NCBI GenBank assembly: GCA_946186175.1
Contig: CAMHMG010000132.1
Location: 1 to 8,246 of the forward strand
DNA from: an uncultured Clostridia bacterium
GTDB taxonomy: Bacteria; Bacillota; Clostridia; Lachnospirales; Lachnospiraceae
DNA length: 8,246 bases
Direction: 5' to 3'
Shown here: piece after piece, positions 1-4,226 of the stretch
Position numbering within the stretch: the first letter of the stretch is position 1
Layout: the number at the start of each line of letters is the position of its first letter
Notes under the pieces: generated by a model
What the model saw: the letters and a program-made list of their open reading frames with translations, nothing else
Databases searched by the model: none
What the model was told of the DNA's origin: nothing
Program-made: the position numbers and the translations under genes

Positions 1-550
1 CACCCATTTCTTTCAAAGTATCCTCGATTAAAGCATCCTGCTTACTCTCGTCTATCTGCTGCTCAATTATCTTAGCCGCCATTGCCGTTGCAACACGTAC
101 AATCTCTTTACGCATATCATCCGAAACCTTCTCTTTCTCGAGTTGGATTTCCTGATTGGCACGTTCAACAATTCTTGCCGCCTCGGCATTAGCCTCCTCT
201 ATTATCTGCGTTTCCTTCTTACGCCCACGCTCTCTGGCACTCGCAAGAATCTCTTCCTTTTCTTTATCGATGGCTTTGAGTTTCTCATCATACTCCGCCT
301 TTAACGCAGCTGCATCTGCCTTATCCTTAGTGGCAGATTCAATATCATTTTTAATCCTTTCGGTACGGTTCTCCAAAACCTTCTTAACAGGATCGAACAA
401 TATCTTAGATAGCAGGAAGAAGAGGATGAATATCGAAATACCTTGAATGATAACATCGCTTATGAGCTGTGGAGAAAGCTCTAAAATGTGATCGCCGTAG
501 TTTGAAAGCAGCATCACCTGAGCGCATCCAAGTCCTGATAATATATTCAT
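1..550 (-). CDS. atpF: F-type ATP synthase subunit b (partial, C-terminus cut by window edge)
   Basis: Subunit b is the peripheral stalk that holds F1 against the membrane Fo sector. The frame is open for 183 codons from an ATG at 550-548 to the left edge, with AAGGAGGA at 561-568 ten bases upstream. The protein has a polar N-terminal stretch of about 30 residues, one membrane helix at about residues 33-52 (ISIFILFFLLSKILF), and then the family signature LFDPVKKVLENRTERI at about 51-66. The rest is a long charged coiled coil rich in A, E and K. The last visible residues (LIEDTLKEMG) resemble the conserved C-terminal end of subunit b, so only a few residues are probably missing. It follows atpE by 75 nt on the same strand, the normal F-ATPase order. 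The ~30-residue N-terminal segment before the helix is somewhat long. The identification is firm from sequence and neighbours. Confidence 0.93.
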   Translation of the reverse strand, partial: MNILSGLGCAQVMLLSNYGDHILELSPQLISDVIIQGISIFILFFLLSKILFDPVKKVLENRTERIKNDIESATKDKADAAALKAEYDEKLKAIDKEKEEILASARERGRKKETQIIEEANAEAARIVERANQEIQLEKEKVSDDMRKEIVRVATAMAAKIIEQQIDESKQDALIEDTLKEMG

Positions 551-625
551 CAAGAAATAATCCTCCTTGTTAAAAATGTTGTATCTATAATTCCTGTACT
601 GAACAGTTATTATAACTCTTTATGA

Positions 626-901
626 TTACAGCTTTAAGAATCTTGACAACATAGGATTACCATACATCAAAAGCAAGGCAACAACCAAACCGTAAAGACC
701 TGTTGTCTCTGCAACTGCCTGTCCAAGAAGCATAGTAGAAACAATATCTCCTCTTGCTCCCGGGTTACGTCCAACTGCTGCAGCGCCCTGTCCTGCTGCT
801 ATACCCTGTCCAACACCGGGACCAATACCTGCGATCATCGCAAGTCCTGCACCAATTGTGGAACATGCCAAAATTAAACCTTCGTTAGTAATCTGATTCA
901 T
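626..901 (-). CDS. atpE: F-type ATP synthase subunit c, predicted Na+-binding type
   Basis: This is the proteolipid whose ring carries the coupling ion through Fo. I place the start at the ATG at 901-899 (91 residues, MNQITNEG...). GGAGGT lies nine bases upstream of it, whereas the ATG at 910 touches that site and the open frame to 940 overlaps the end of atpB. There are two membrane helices, about residues 8-32 and 53-80, joined by the polar loop AAVGRNPGARGD, which carries the conserved R45/P47 region. Helix 1 has the Gly-rich packing motif AGIGPGVGQG and helix 2 has GQAVAETTGLYGLV with the essential carboxylate E65. Q32, V63, E65, T66, T67 and Y70 match the Na+-site positions described for Ilyobacter tartaricus subunit c, with the same numbering. 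Sodium coupling is inferred from family knowledge. The gene lies 35 nt after atpB in the operon. Confidence 0.95.
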   Translation of the reverse strand: MNQITNEGLILACSTIGAGLAMIAGIGPGVGQGIAAGQGAAAVGRNPGARGDIVSTMLLGQAVAETTGLYGLVVALLLMYGNPMLSRFLKL

Positions 902-910
902 AAAAATCAT

Positions 911-916
911 ACCTCC
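911..916 (-). promoter_or_regulatory. Ribosome binding site that decides the atpE start
   Basis: The minus strand reads GGAGGT here, followed by nine bases (ATGATTTTT) and then the ATG at 901. The nearer ATG at 910 is directly adjacent to the site and has no spacing. The resulting 91-residue protein aligns without offset to subunit c of Na+ ATP synthases, which supports the downstream ATG. Confidence 0.75.
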
Positions 917-936
917 ATTAAAATATTTTTCTTTGT

Positions 937-1662
937 TCACTCCCCAATTTTGTCTGACACAAATACCATTGTCAGCATTGAGAATACATACGCCTGAATC
1001 GCTCCCGAGAAGAGATCGAAATAGGTGTGTAGTGCTGCCGGAATACCAATCTTTACAAAGATCGGCAATAATCCGTAAAACAATGCCATCATAACCGTAC
1101 CTGACATTACGTTACCGAAAAGACGCAATGACATGGAGATCGGTGTAGCAAATTCTCCGATCAAGTTAATCGGAAACAGGAATGGCAATGGCTGAAACAA
1201 TCCTGTTATTGCACCGAACTTATTACATTTGAAATTGTTATACTGAATCATACAAAATGTAATCAAAGCCAGTGAAAATGTTGTACCATAGTCAGCAGTT
1301 GGCGGTCTTAGACCAAACAAACCGGATATGTTAGATAACAATACAAATAAGAACAGTGTTCCTATATAGTTAATGTACTTACCGGCATGGCTTCCCATGG
1401 TTGAGCCGACAAAGCCCTGTAATGTCTCTACAGCAAACTCTACAACATTCTGAAGTCCCGTAGGCACTTCGTCCGCATGCATAATCTTCTTCCTGGCGAT
1501 AAGAGCAAATATGACTATCGTGGTCATAATGATCAGCATACATACATGTGATGTCGTAAGGTACACTGTAGTACCCATGAACTCATATGGCACTAAATGA
1601 TGGATGGAGAAATCAACATCCCCATCAGATGCCAAAAACATCGGCAGCGTTCCGTATCCCAT
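937..1662 (-). CDS. atpB: F-type ATP synthase subunit a
   Basis: Subunit a is the stator channel beside the c-ring and provides the half-channels for the coupling ion. The ORF encodes 241 residues and starts at an ATG with a purine-rich AGGAAGG site just upstream. Several hydrophobic helices are visible, about 36-56, 99-116, 125-140, 160-172, 185-204 and 214-235. The hallmark segment is ISMSLRLFGNVMSG, with the essential arginine at R180. It also has PPTADYGTTFSLAL (residues 120-133), a form of the conserved PT-D---T--LA motif, and the C-terminal FDLFSGAIQAYVFSML, with Q223 in the IQA motif. The length is typical of the compact Gram-positive form. It lies between atpI (65 nt upstream) and atpE (35 nt downstream). 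With subunit c of sodium type it presumably conducts Na+, but I did not find residues here that settle this alone. Confidence 0.96.
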   Translation of the reverse strand: MGYGTLPMFLASDGDVDFSIHHLVPYEFMGTTVYLTTSHVCMLIIMTTIVIFALIARKKIMHADEVPTGLQNVVEFAVETLQGFVGSTMGSHAGKYINYIGTLFLFVLLSNISGLFGLRPPTADYGTTFSLALITFCMIQYNNFKCNKFGAITGLFQPLPFLFPINLIGEFATPISMSLRLFGNVMSGTVMMALFYGLLPIFVKIGIPAALHTYFDLFSGAIQAYVFSMLTMVFVSDKIGE

Positions 1663-1727
1663 TCCTTCACCTTCCTTTCTGTAATTATTGTATATACTCT
1701 ATATAAAAATAGTTGAGCTATAAAGTA

Positions 1728-2243
1728 TCACGTTTTATCCCCGACAATATCTTTATCTTCCATATCTATATTATTACCAATATCTCCGGTATCAGAAGTT
1801 GTTATTTCTTCATCCTCATCATCCTCAATGACACGTGATAAGGTCTCCTCGTCTGTTATAAAATCCTCAGGGTACAGACGACGCAGGAAGAATGGAGCAA
1901 AAAGCGCTCCTATCTTTAACCCGAACAATCCGAGTACTATGGTTATAAAATTGATATCATCTATTAAAAGTCCCGGAAGCATCACAACAACCATTGCAAG
2001 TAATCTCAATAATGTCTGTGTTCTCACATACTTAGTCGCGCCATCTGCGGAATAATCAAATGCACGATTAAGTGTCCACGCCATATGGGTAAAAATGATA
2101 ATTGCTGCGACAACTCCTATTGCAAGCCCTGCCGTATAAGGAAGAATATCACCCGAAAAAAAGATTCCCACTATTTCGACCACCGCCGCATATACAAGCA
2201 GGGCGATCAAGAATCCTATGAATGTTTCCTTAACCAGCTTCAT
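1728..2243 (-). CDS. atpI: ATP synthase subunit I (AtpI/assembly protein) with long acidic C-terminal tail
   Basis: AtpI is a small membrane protein at the head of many atp operons. In sodium-type enzymes it has been linked to c-ring assembly. This copy has 171 residues, starting at the ATG at 2243-2241 with AGGAG at 2254-2258, ten bases upstream. Four hydrophobic segments are visible at about 8-30, 34-55, 78-96 and 98-120, with basic residues on the loops (RTQTLLR, FFLRR). Residues 125-171 form a hydrophilic tail with many Asp and Glu (for example VIEDDEDEE). AtpI proteins are often about 120-130 residues, so this tail is an extension. Sequence conservation in AtpI is weak, and the call rests mainly on topology and on its position directly before atpB. 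The 5' region is unusual: see the leader and upstream ORF entries. Confidence 0.85.
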   Translation of the reverse strand: MKLVKETFIGFLIALLVYAAVVEIVGIFFSGDILPYTAGLAIGVVAAIIIFTHMAWTLNRAFDYSADGATKYVRTQTLLRLLAMVVVMLPGLLIDDINFITIVLGLFGLKIGALFAPFFLRRLYPEDFITDEETLSRVIEDDEDEEITTSDTGDIGNNIDMEDKDIVGDKT

Positions 2244-2249
2244 ATTCTC

Positions 2250-2420
2250 TCAACTCCTATATGAATACATGTAACTGTTCATATAGTATCTTGCACTTAC
2301 TGCAAGATACGTACGAAAAGGTATATTATGAGAAGTACTTCGTACATTCTCATAATCTCGAAAACTTCGTTTTCTCGTTATCTTATCGGGTGAAAGTAAA
2401 GTCTGCGCTTTGCTTGACAT
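2250..2420 (-). CDS. Possible 56-codon upstream ORF in the atp leader (doubtful)
   Basis: An ATG at 2420-2418 is preceded by the purine-rich AAGGAAAGGA at 2421-2430 and opens a 56-residue frame ending with TGA at 2252-2250. The stop falls between the atpI ribosome binding site and the atpI ATG, is followed by six bases, and is in frame with atpI. That geometry would suit translational coupling or a leader peptide. Against it, the codons run straight through four inverted repeats, so the protein (rich in Ser, Tyr and Arg, ending YMNSYMYSYRS) may be a by-product of palindromic DNA. I recognise no domain. Confidence 0.25.
   Translation of the reverse strand: MSSKAQTLLSPDKITRKRSFRDYENVRSTSHNIPFRTYLAVSARYYMNSYMYSYRS
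2257..2286 (-). repeat. 9-bp inverted repeat overlapping the atpI ribosome binding site
   Basis: CTATATGAA at 2257-2265 is the exact reverse complement of TTCATATAG at 2278-2286, with a 12-base loop. In the transcript the 3' arm ends in ATAG, whose last two bases are the start of the AGGAG that serves atpI. Folding would therefore partly mask that site. Confidence 0.7.
2286..2310 (-). repeat. Perfect 10-bp hairpin in the atp leader
   Basis: GTATCTTGCA at 2286-2295 and TGCAAGATAC at 2301-2310 are exact reverse complements with a five-base loop. No U-run follows in the direction of atpI, so it is not a standard intrinsic terminator. Confidence 0.75.
2322..2356 (-). repeat. Repeated palindromic element, copy A
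   Basis: On the minus strand ATTATGAGAA (2356-2347) pairs with TTCTCATAAT (2334-2325). After a one-base bulge, GTAC pairs with GTAC around the triloop GAA. About 30 of 36 aligned columns agree with the segment at 3350-3384 on the plus strand. In both copies the GAA loop is on the strand transcribed into the following gene. Confidence 0.65.
2360..2374 (-). repeat. Small hairpin with GAA triloop
   Basis: GAAAAC at 2360-2365 and GTTTTC at 2369-2374 are exact reverse complements. On the minus strand the loop is GAA closed by a C-G pair, the same C-GAA-G tip seen in the repeated element beside it. Confidence 0.5.
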
Positions 2421-2440
2421 TCCTTTCCTTCCGATAAGAT
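2380..2440 (-). repeat. 10-bp inverted repeat enclosing the upstream ORF start
   Basis: ATCTTATCGG at 2380-2389 and CCGATAAGAT at 2431-2440 are exact reverse complements 41 bases apart. The loop contains the AAGGAAAGGA site and ATG of the possible upstream ORF. The outer arm lies within ten bases of a TATAAT box at 2443-2448. Confidence 0.6.
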
Positions 2441-2442
2441 AT

Positions 2443-2495
2443 ATTATACGATACGAATACATTATTAATGTACACATACTCTATTATTTTAACAA
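2443..2495 (-). promoter_or_regulatory. Candidate promoter(s) of the atp operon
   Basis: Two candidates are visible on the minus strand. The first has TTGTTA (2495-2490), a 17-base spacer and TACATT (2472-2467), giving a start near 2460. The second is a perfect TATAAT (2448-2443) without a recognisable -35 box, giving a start near 2436, which would cut into the outer leader inverted repeat. The sequence does not decide between them. Confidence 0.45.
2458..2472. promoter_or_regulatory. 15-bp dyad over the atp promoter (possible operator)
   Basis: TACATTA-T-TAATGTA is a perfect seven-base inverted repeat around one central base. It coincides with the TACATT -10 candidate and lies just upstream of the TATAAT candidate. 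A site there could be bound by a dimeric regulator, but AT-rich dyads also arise by chance. Confidence 0.35.
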
Positions 2496-2606
2496 TTTTT
2501 ATAGAAAATGTCCATGAAATACTTAAATTTTTTTGAACTAATTATAAAATGTTTCTAATCAAATTTTTCAATCTTCTGTAAAGGCCCATAAAATGTCATA
2601 AAATTA

Positions 2607-2642
2607 CGACAATAAACTGTCGGAAACACTTGCATTGATGCA
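2607..2642. promoter_or_regulatory. Two short dyads at the phosphoribosyltransferase-like promoter
   Basis: CGACA (2607-2611) and TGTCG (2618-2622) form an inverted repeat with a six-base spacer just upstream of the -35 box. TGCAT-TG-ATGCA (2631-2642) lies over the -35 box. A further TGTC at 2594-2597 matches the first half-site. These are operator-like positions, but the repeats are only five bases long. Confidence 0.3.
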
Positions 2643-2658
2643 TAAAAAAAGATACAAT
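2630..2658 (+). promoter_or_regulatory. Sigma-A-type promoter of the phosphoribosyltransferase-like gene
   Basis: TTGCAT (2630-2635), a 17-base spacer and TACAAT (2653-2658) are each close to consensus. Transcription would start near 2665 and give a short leader of about 34 nt. The AT-rich stretch between the divergent atp promoter and this one (about 2496-2593) shows nothing else I can name. Confidence 0.75.
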
Positions 2659-2685
2659 GTATTTAATCTATTTCGTTTATTGCAT

Positions 2686-2693
2686 AAGGAGGA
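2686..2693 (+). promoter_or_regulatory. Ribosome binding site that decides the 2699 start
   Basis: AAGGAGGA ends five bases before the ATG at 2699, an ideal arrangement. The longer reading from the ATG at 2657 has no such site, starts inside the -10 box, and would have to be translated from a message that begins downstream of it. Confidence 0.85.
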
Positions 2694-2698
2694 TTACT

Positions 2699-3346
2699 AT
2701 GACTTTCGAAAATCAGGCAATGAGTATCACATCTCAGTATAATAACAGTGTTCACATCAAGGTTATCCCGGGACACTTCGCAACCAATCACTCCCATATC
2801 ACACACTATATTGATATGACAACGCTTAAGGCCCGCCAGTCTATGGCTCGTGCAGCAGCCAAGTCAATAGCAAGCGAATACATGGGAACAACCGTTGTCG
2901 ATACTATCATATGTATGGATGGAACCGAAGTAATCGGTGCATATCTTGCAGAGGAATTAACTGATTCAGGAATCAGATCAATGAATCAGCACCAGGCAAT
3001 GTATGTTGTCACTCCCGAATTTAATTCAGTAGGTCAGATGATCTTCCGTGACAATCTTCAGCCAATGATCAAGGGAAAGCATTGTTTGTTCCTCTTAGCA
3101 TCTGCTACAACAGGACGTACAATCGAGCGTAGCCTTGAATGCGTATCTTATTACGGCGGTATCGTAGCCGGTATTTCCGCTATTTTTTCTGCTAATGAGA
3201 TGATTTCCGGACAGCAGGTACACACCTTATTCAGAACAAAGGATATTCCTAATTATAAGACTTATCCTCATAACCAGTGTCCACTCTGCCAGAGCGGTCA
3301 CAGAATCGAAGCGATCGTTAACAGCTACGGATACTCAAAGCTTTAA
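2699..3346 (+). CDS. Phosphoribosyltransferase-like protein (orotate PRTase related) with atypical PRPP loop
   Basis: The start is the ATG at 2699, placed by AAGGAGGA at 2686-2693 and by the promoter, whose -10 box overlaps the earlier in-frame ATG at 2657. The product has 215 residues. Its fold features match type I phosphoribosyltransferases: a core strand and loop at about 67-87 (DTIICMDGTEVIGAYLAEEL) and the PRPP-loop region HCLFLLASATTGRTIERSL at 128-146, then YYGGIVAGISAIFS. The usual acidic pair of the PRPP motif (DDxxTTG) is replaced by A134-S135, while T137-T138-G139 remains, so catalysis on PRPP is doubtful. The C-terminus has a CPLC pair (C194, C197) and a conserved-looking IVNSYGYSKL end. 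Rubredoxin follows after 60 nt on the same strand. It may be a divergent pyrE paralogue or a ligand-sensing relative. I cannot assign a substrate. Confidence 0.75.
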   Translation: MTFENQAMSITSQYNNSVHIKVIPGHFATNHSHITHYIDMTTLKARQSMARAAAKSIASEYMGTTVVDTIICMDGTEVIGAYLAEELTDSGIRSMNQHQAMYVVTPEFNSVGQMIFRDNLQPMIKGKHCLFLLASATTGRTIERSLECVSYYGGIVAGISAIFSANEMISGQQVHTLFRTKDIPNYKTYPHNQCPLCQSGHRIEAIVNSYGYSKL

Positions 3347-3349
3347 AGC

Positions 3350-3384
3350 GTTATGAGATGCACGAAGTGTTTCTCAATAATATA
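3350..3384 (+). repeat. Repeated palindromic element, copy B
   Basis: TTATGAGA (3351-3358) pairs with TCTCAATAA (3372-3380) with one bulged A. The inner GCAC pairs with GTGT around a GAA loop, with one G-U pair and one T-T mismatch. It aligns to the leader hairpin at 2322-2356. The inner stem changes from T-A to C-G with both partners altered, so the pairing is kept. It sits between the phosphoribosyltransferase-like gene and rubredoxin, ending ten bases before the rubredoxin ribosome binding site. Confidence 0.6.
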
Positions 3385-3406
3385 ATAATCAAAGGAGGAG
3401 ACTATA

Positions 3407-3568
3407 ATGGACAAGTACTTCTGCAACCCTTGCGGTTACACCTACGATCCCGAGAAAGGAGATCCTGAGCACGGAATTGCACCCGGAACAGCATTTGAAG
3501 ATATTCCTGACGATTGGCGTTGTCCAATATGTGGCGTATCAAAAGATATGTTCCAGAAAGTGATCTAA
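3407..3568 (+). CDS. Rubredoxin
   Basis: Rubredoxin is a small cytoplasmic one-electron carrier with a single iron bound by four cysteines. In anaerobes it often passes electrons to oxygen- or peroxide-reducing enzymes. The product has 53 residues, the usual length. Two knuckles bind the iron: C6-N-P-C9-G-Y and C39-P-I-C42-G-V. The family features YTYDPEKGDPEHGI, the acidic loop FEDIPDDWRCP (W37 packs the core) and a Phe near the C-terminus are present. GGAGG at 3394-3398 lies eight bases before the ATG. It is probably co-transcribed with the phosphoribosyltransferase-like gene. A TATAAT at 3381-3386 lacks a -35 box, so I do not claim a separate promoter. A terminator follows. The redox partner is not in this window. 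Confidence 0.97.
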   Translation: MDKYFCNPCGYTYDPEKGDPEHGIAPGTAFEDIPDDWRCPICGVSKDMFQKVI

Positions 3569-3573
3569 ACGCA

Positions 3574-3596
3574 GCATATATATGGGGTATATATGC
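3574..3596 (+). repeat. AT-rich hairpin after rubredoxin
   Basis: GCATATATA (3574-3582) and TATATATGC (3588-3596) are exact reverse complements around a TGGGG loop. It lies between the rubredoxin stop and the terminator and could protect the 3' end of the message. The stem is mostly A-T pairs. Confidence 0.5.
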
Positions 3597-3602
3597 ACAA
3601 TA

Positions 3603-3645
3603 AAATAACTCCCGTAAGAATCAACTTACGAGAGTTATTTTTATT
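3603..3645. terminator. Bidirectional intrinsic terminator
   Basis: AAATAACTC (3603-3611) pairs with GAGTTATTT (3632-3640). After one C-A mismatch, CGTAAG (3613-3618) pairs with CTTACG (3625-3630) around a six-base loop. On the plus strand it runs into TTTTTATT, ending the rubredoxin transcript. On the minus strand the flank reads TTATTTTATT, so it can also end the convergent transcript whose last gene stops at 3654. Confidence 0.85.
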
Positions 3646-3653
3646 CTAAAAAT

Positions 3654-3836
3654 CTATATCTGATGTCTTACTACCTTGTATTCGTCACCATCTCTGTAAT
3701 ATGGACAACCCTTGAAACCGTTAGTCATCAGTCTTCCGTAATCATCCTCATCCATATTAATATCACATACATATTCCTCATACTCGTCATCGTACATCAA
3801 ATATGCGCAAGTATCACAAGACCCTACACTACTCAC
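3654..3836 (-). CDS. Small four-cysteine acidic protein (DUF6472-like), function unknown
   Basis: The product has 60 residues, is very acidic, and starts at GTG (3836-3834). AAGGA at 3845-3849 is eight bases upstream, and the next in-frame ATG (codon 14) would remove the first two cysteines, which argues for the GTG. Four cysteines are visible: C7-x2-C10, C24 and C44 in CPYY. This pattern suggests metal binding (zinc or iron) but does not prove it. The layout CDTCAYLMYDDEYEEYVCD, then MDEDDYGRL and CPYYRDGDEY, resembles small proteins in Lachnospiraceae that I remember under the DUF6472 name. That assignment is from memory. It begins four bases after the stop of the coiled-coil/HTH gene, so the two are almost certainly co-translated. 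No function is known to me. Confidence 0.75.
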   Translation of the reverse strand: MSSVGSCDTCAYLMYDDEYEEYVCDINMDEDDYGRLMTNGFKGCPYYRDGDEYKVVRHQI

Positions 3837-3840
3837 CGGA

Positions 3841-4119
3841 TCAGTCCTTCCCCTTCTTCAATGAATCATAATATGATTTGTATCTGTAGCAGGTTCTCTG
3901 GCTAAATGGTACCTTCTCAACTATCTCATGCATATTAAGACCCTTCTCATAAAGCTCAACAAAGGATTCATATGATTTCATCCAGGTAGCATCATGTTTT
4001 CTCCTTCCACCCCAGTCACGGCTGCGGAACATCTCAAGTTCTTCCTTCATTTCCTTGTTCTCTTTTTCAAGCTTCTTAATCAATTCTTTTGCTTCTTCTA
4101 ACGTAATGTTCTTCTTCAT
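3841..4119 (-). CDS. Small coiled-coil protein with helix-turn-helix-like C-terminus
   Basis: The product has 92 residues and starts at an ATG with AGGAGG at 4127-4132, seven bases upstream. Residues about 6-32 are charged heptad-like sequence (LEEAKELIKKLEKENKEMKEELEMF, quoted in parts: LEEAKELIKKL and EKENKEMKEELEMF), suggesting a coiled coil. A basic linker RDWGGRRKHD follows. Residues about 48-84 read like a resolvase-type helix-turn-helix: FVELYEKGLNMHEIVEK, then SQRTCYRYKSYYDSL as the recognition helix. It may be a small dimeric DNA-binding protein, but I cannot name a target. It forms a tight pair with the downstream four-cysteine gene. The 107 bases before it contain no clear terminator and an imperfect dyad that could be its own operator. 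Confidence 0.7.
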   Translation of the reverse strand: MKKNITLEEAKELIKKLEKENKEMKEELEMFRSRDWGGRRKHDATWMKSYESFVELYEKGLNMHEIVEKVPFSQRTCYRYKSYYDSLKKGKD

Positions 4120-4141
4120 TCTTTTTCCTCCTATAATTAAA

Positions 4142-4168
4142 TCACAGATTATTTATAAAACTCTGTAA
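4142..4168. promoter_or_regulatory. Imperfect dyad upstream of the HTH-like gene
   Basis: TCACAGA (4142-4148) and TCTGTAA (4162-4168) are inverted with one mismatch and a 13-base AT-rich spacer. It ends about 23 bases upstream of the HTH-like gene's ATG, a place where autoregulators often bind. No convincing -35/-10 pair was found in 4120-4226. Confidence 0.25.
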
Positions 4169-4226
4169 TTATTAATTCACTGTTTAGGTGTATTATATCT
4201 GTCAGCTCATGGCTGTTATTGGTCTA

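Larger units (their letters stand above)
2244..2460 (-). promoter_or_regulatory. Structured 5' leader of the atp operon
   Basis: About 215 nt separate the candidate transcription start from atpI, and nearly all of it can fold. In transcript order there is a 10-bp long-range inverted repeat (2431-2440 with 2380-2389) and a 6-bp hairpin with a GAA loop (2360-2374). Next come a 10+4-bp hairpin with a GAA loop (2325-2356), a perfect 10-bp hairpin (2286-2310) and a 9-bp hairpin (2257-2286) whose 3' arm touches the atpI ribosome binding site. I do not recognise it as a named riboswitch or ribosomal-protein leader, and no T-run follows the hairpins, so classical termination-type attenuation is not obvious. 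It may be an RNA control element, an mRNA stability element, or an inserted palindromic repeat. Confidence 0.6.

Noticed and set aside
156..446. Plus-strand open frame opposite atpF, and similar frames opposite atpI, the EAL gene and metG
   Set aside because: They are antisense to firmly identified genes, lack ribosome binding sites, and have low-complexity hydrophobic or Ser-rich translations typical of shadows.
902..940. A longer subunit c starting upstream of 901
   Set aside because: The 13 extra codons overlap the end of atpB, place the ribosome binding site inside the coding region, and would add a polar extension not expected in subunit c.
2244..2460. CRISPR array
   Set aside because: The inverted repeats differ from each other, and there are no direct repeats with regular spacers.
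2657..2698. A 229-residue start for the phosphoribosyltransferase-like gene
   Set aside because: That ATG lies in the -10 box and lacks a ribosome binding site. The ATG at 2699 has an ideal one.
3381..3386. TATAAT before rubredoxin as a separate promoter
   Set aside because: No -35-like hexamer lies 16 to 18 bases upstream, and the bases belong to the tail of the repeated hairpin.
4203..4215. Terminator after the EAL gene
   Set aside because: CAGC/GCTG is only four base pairs and no T-run follows on the minus strand.
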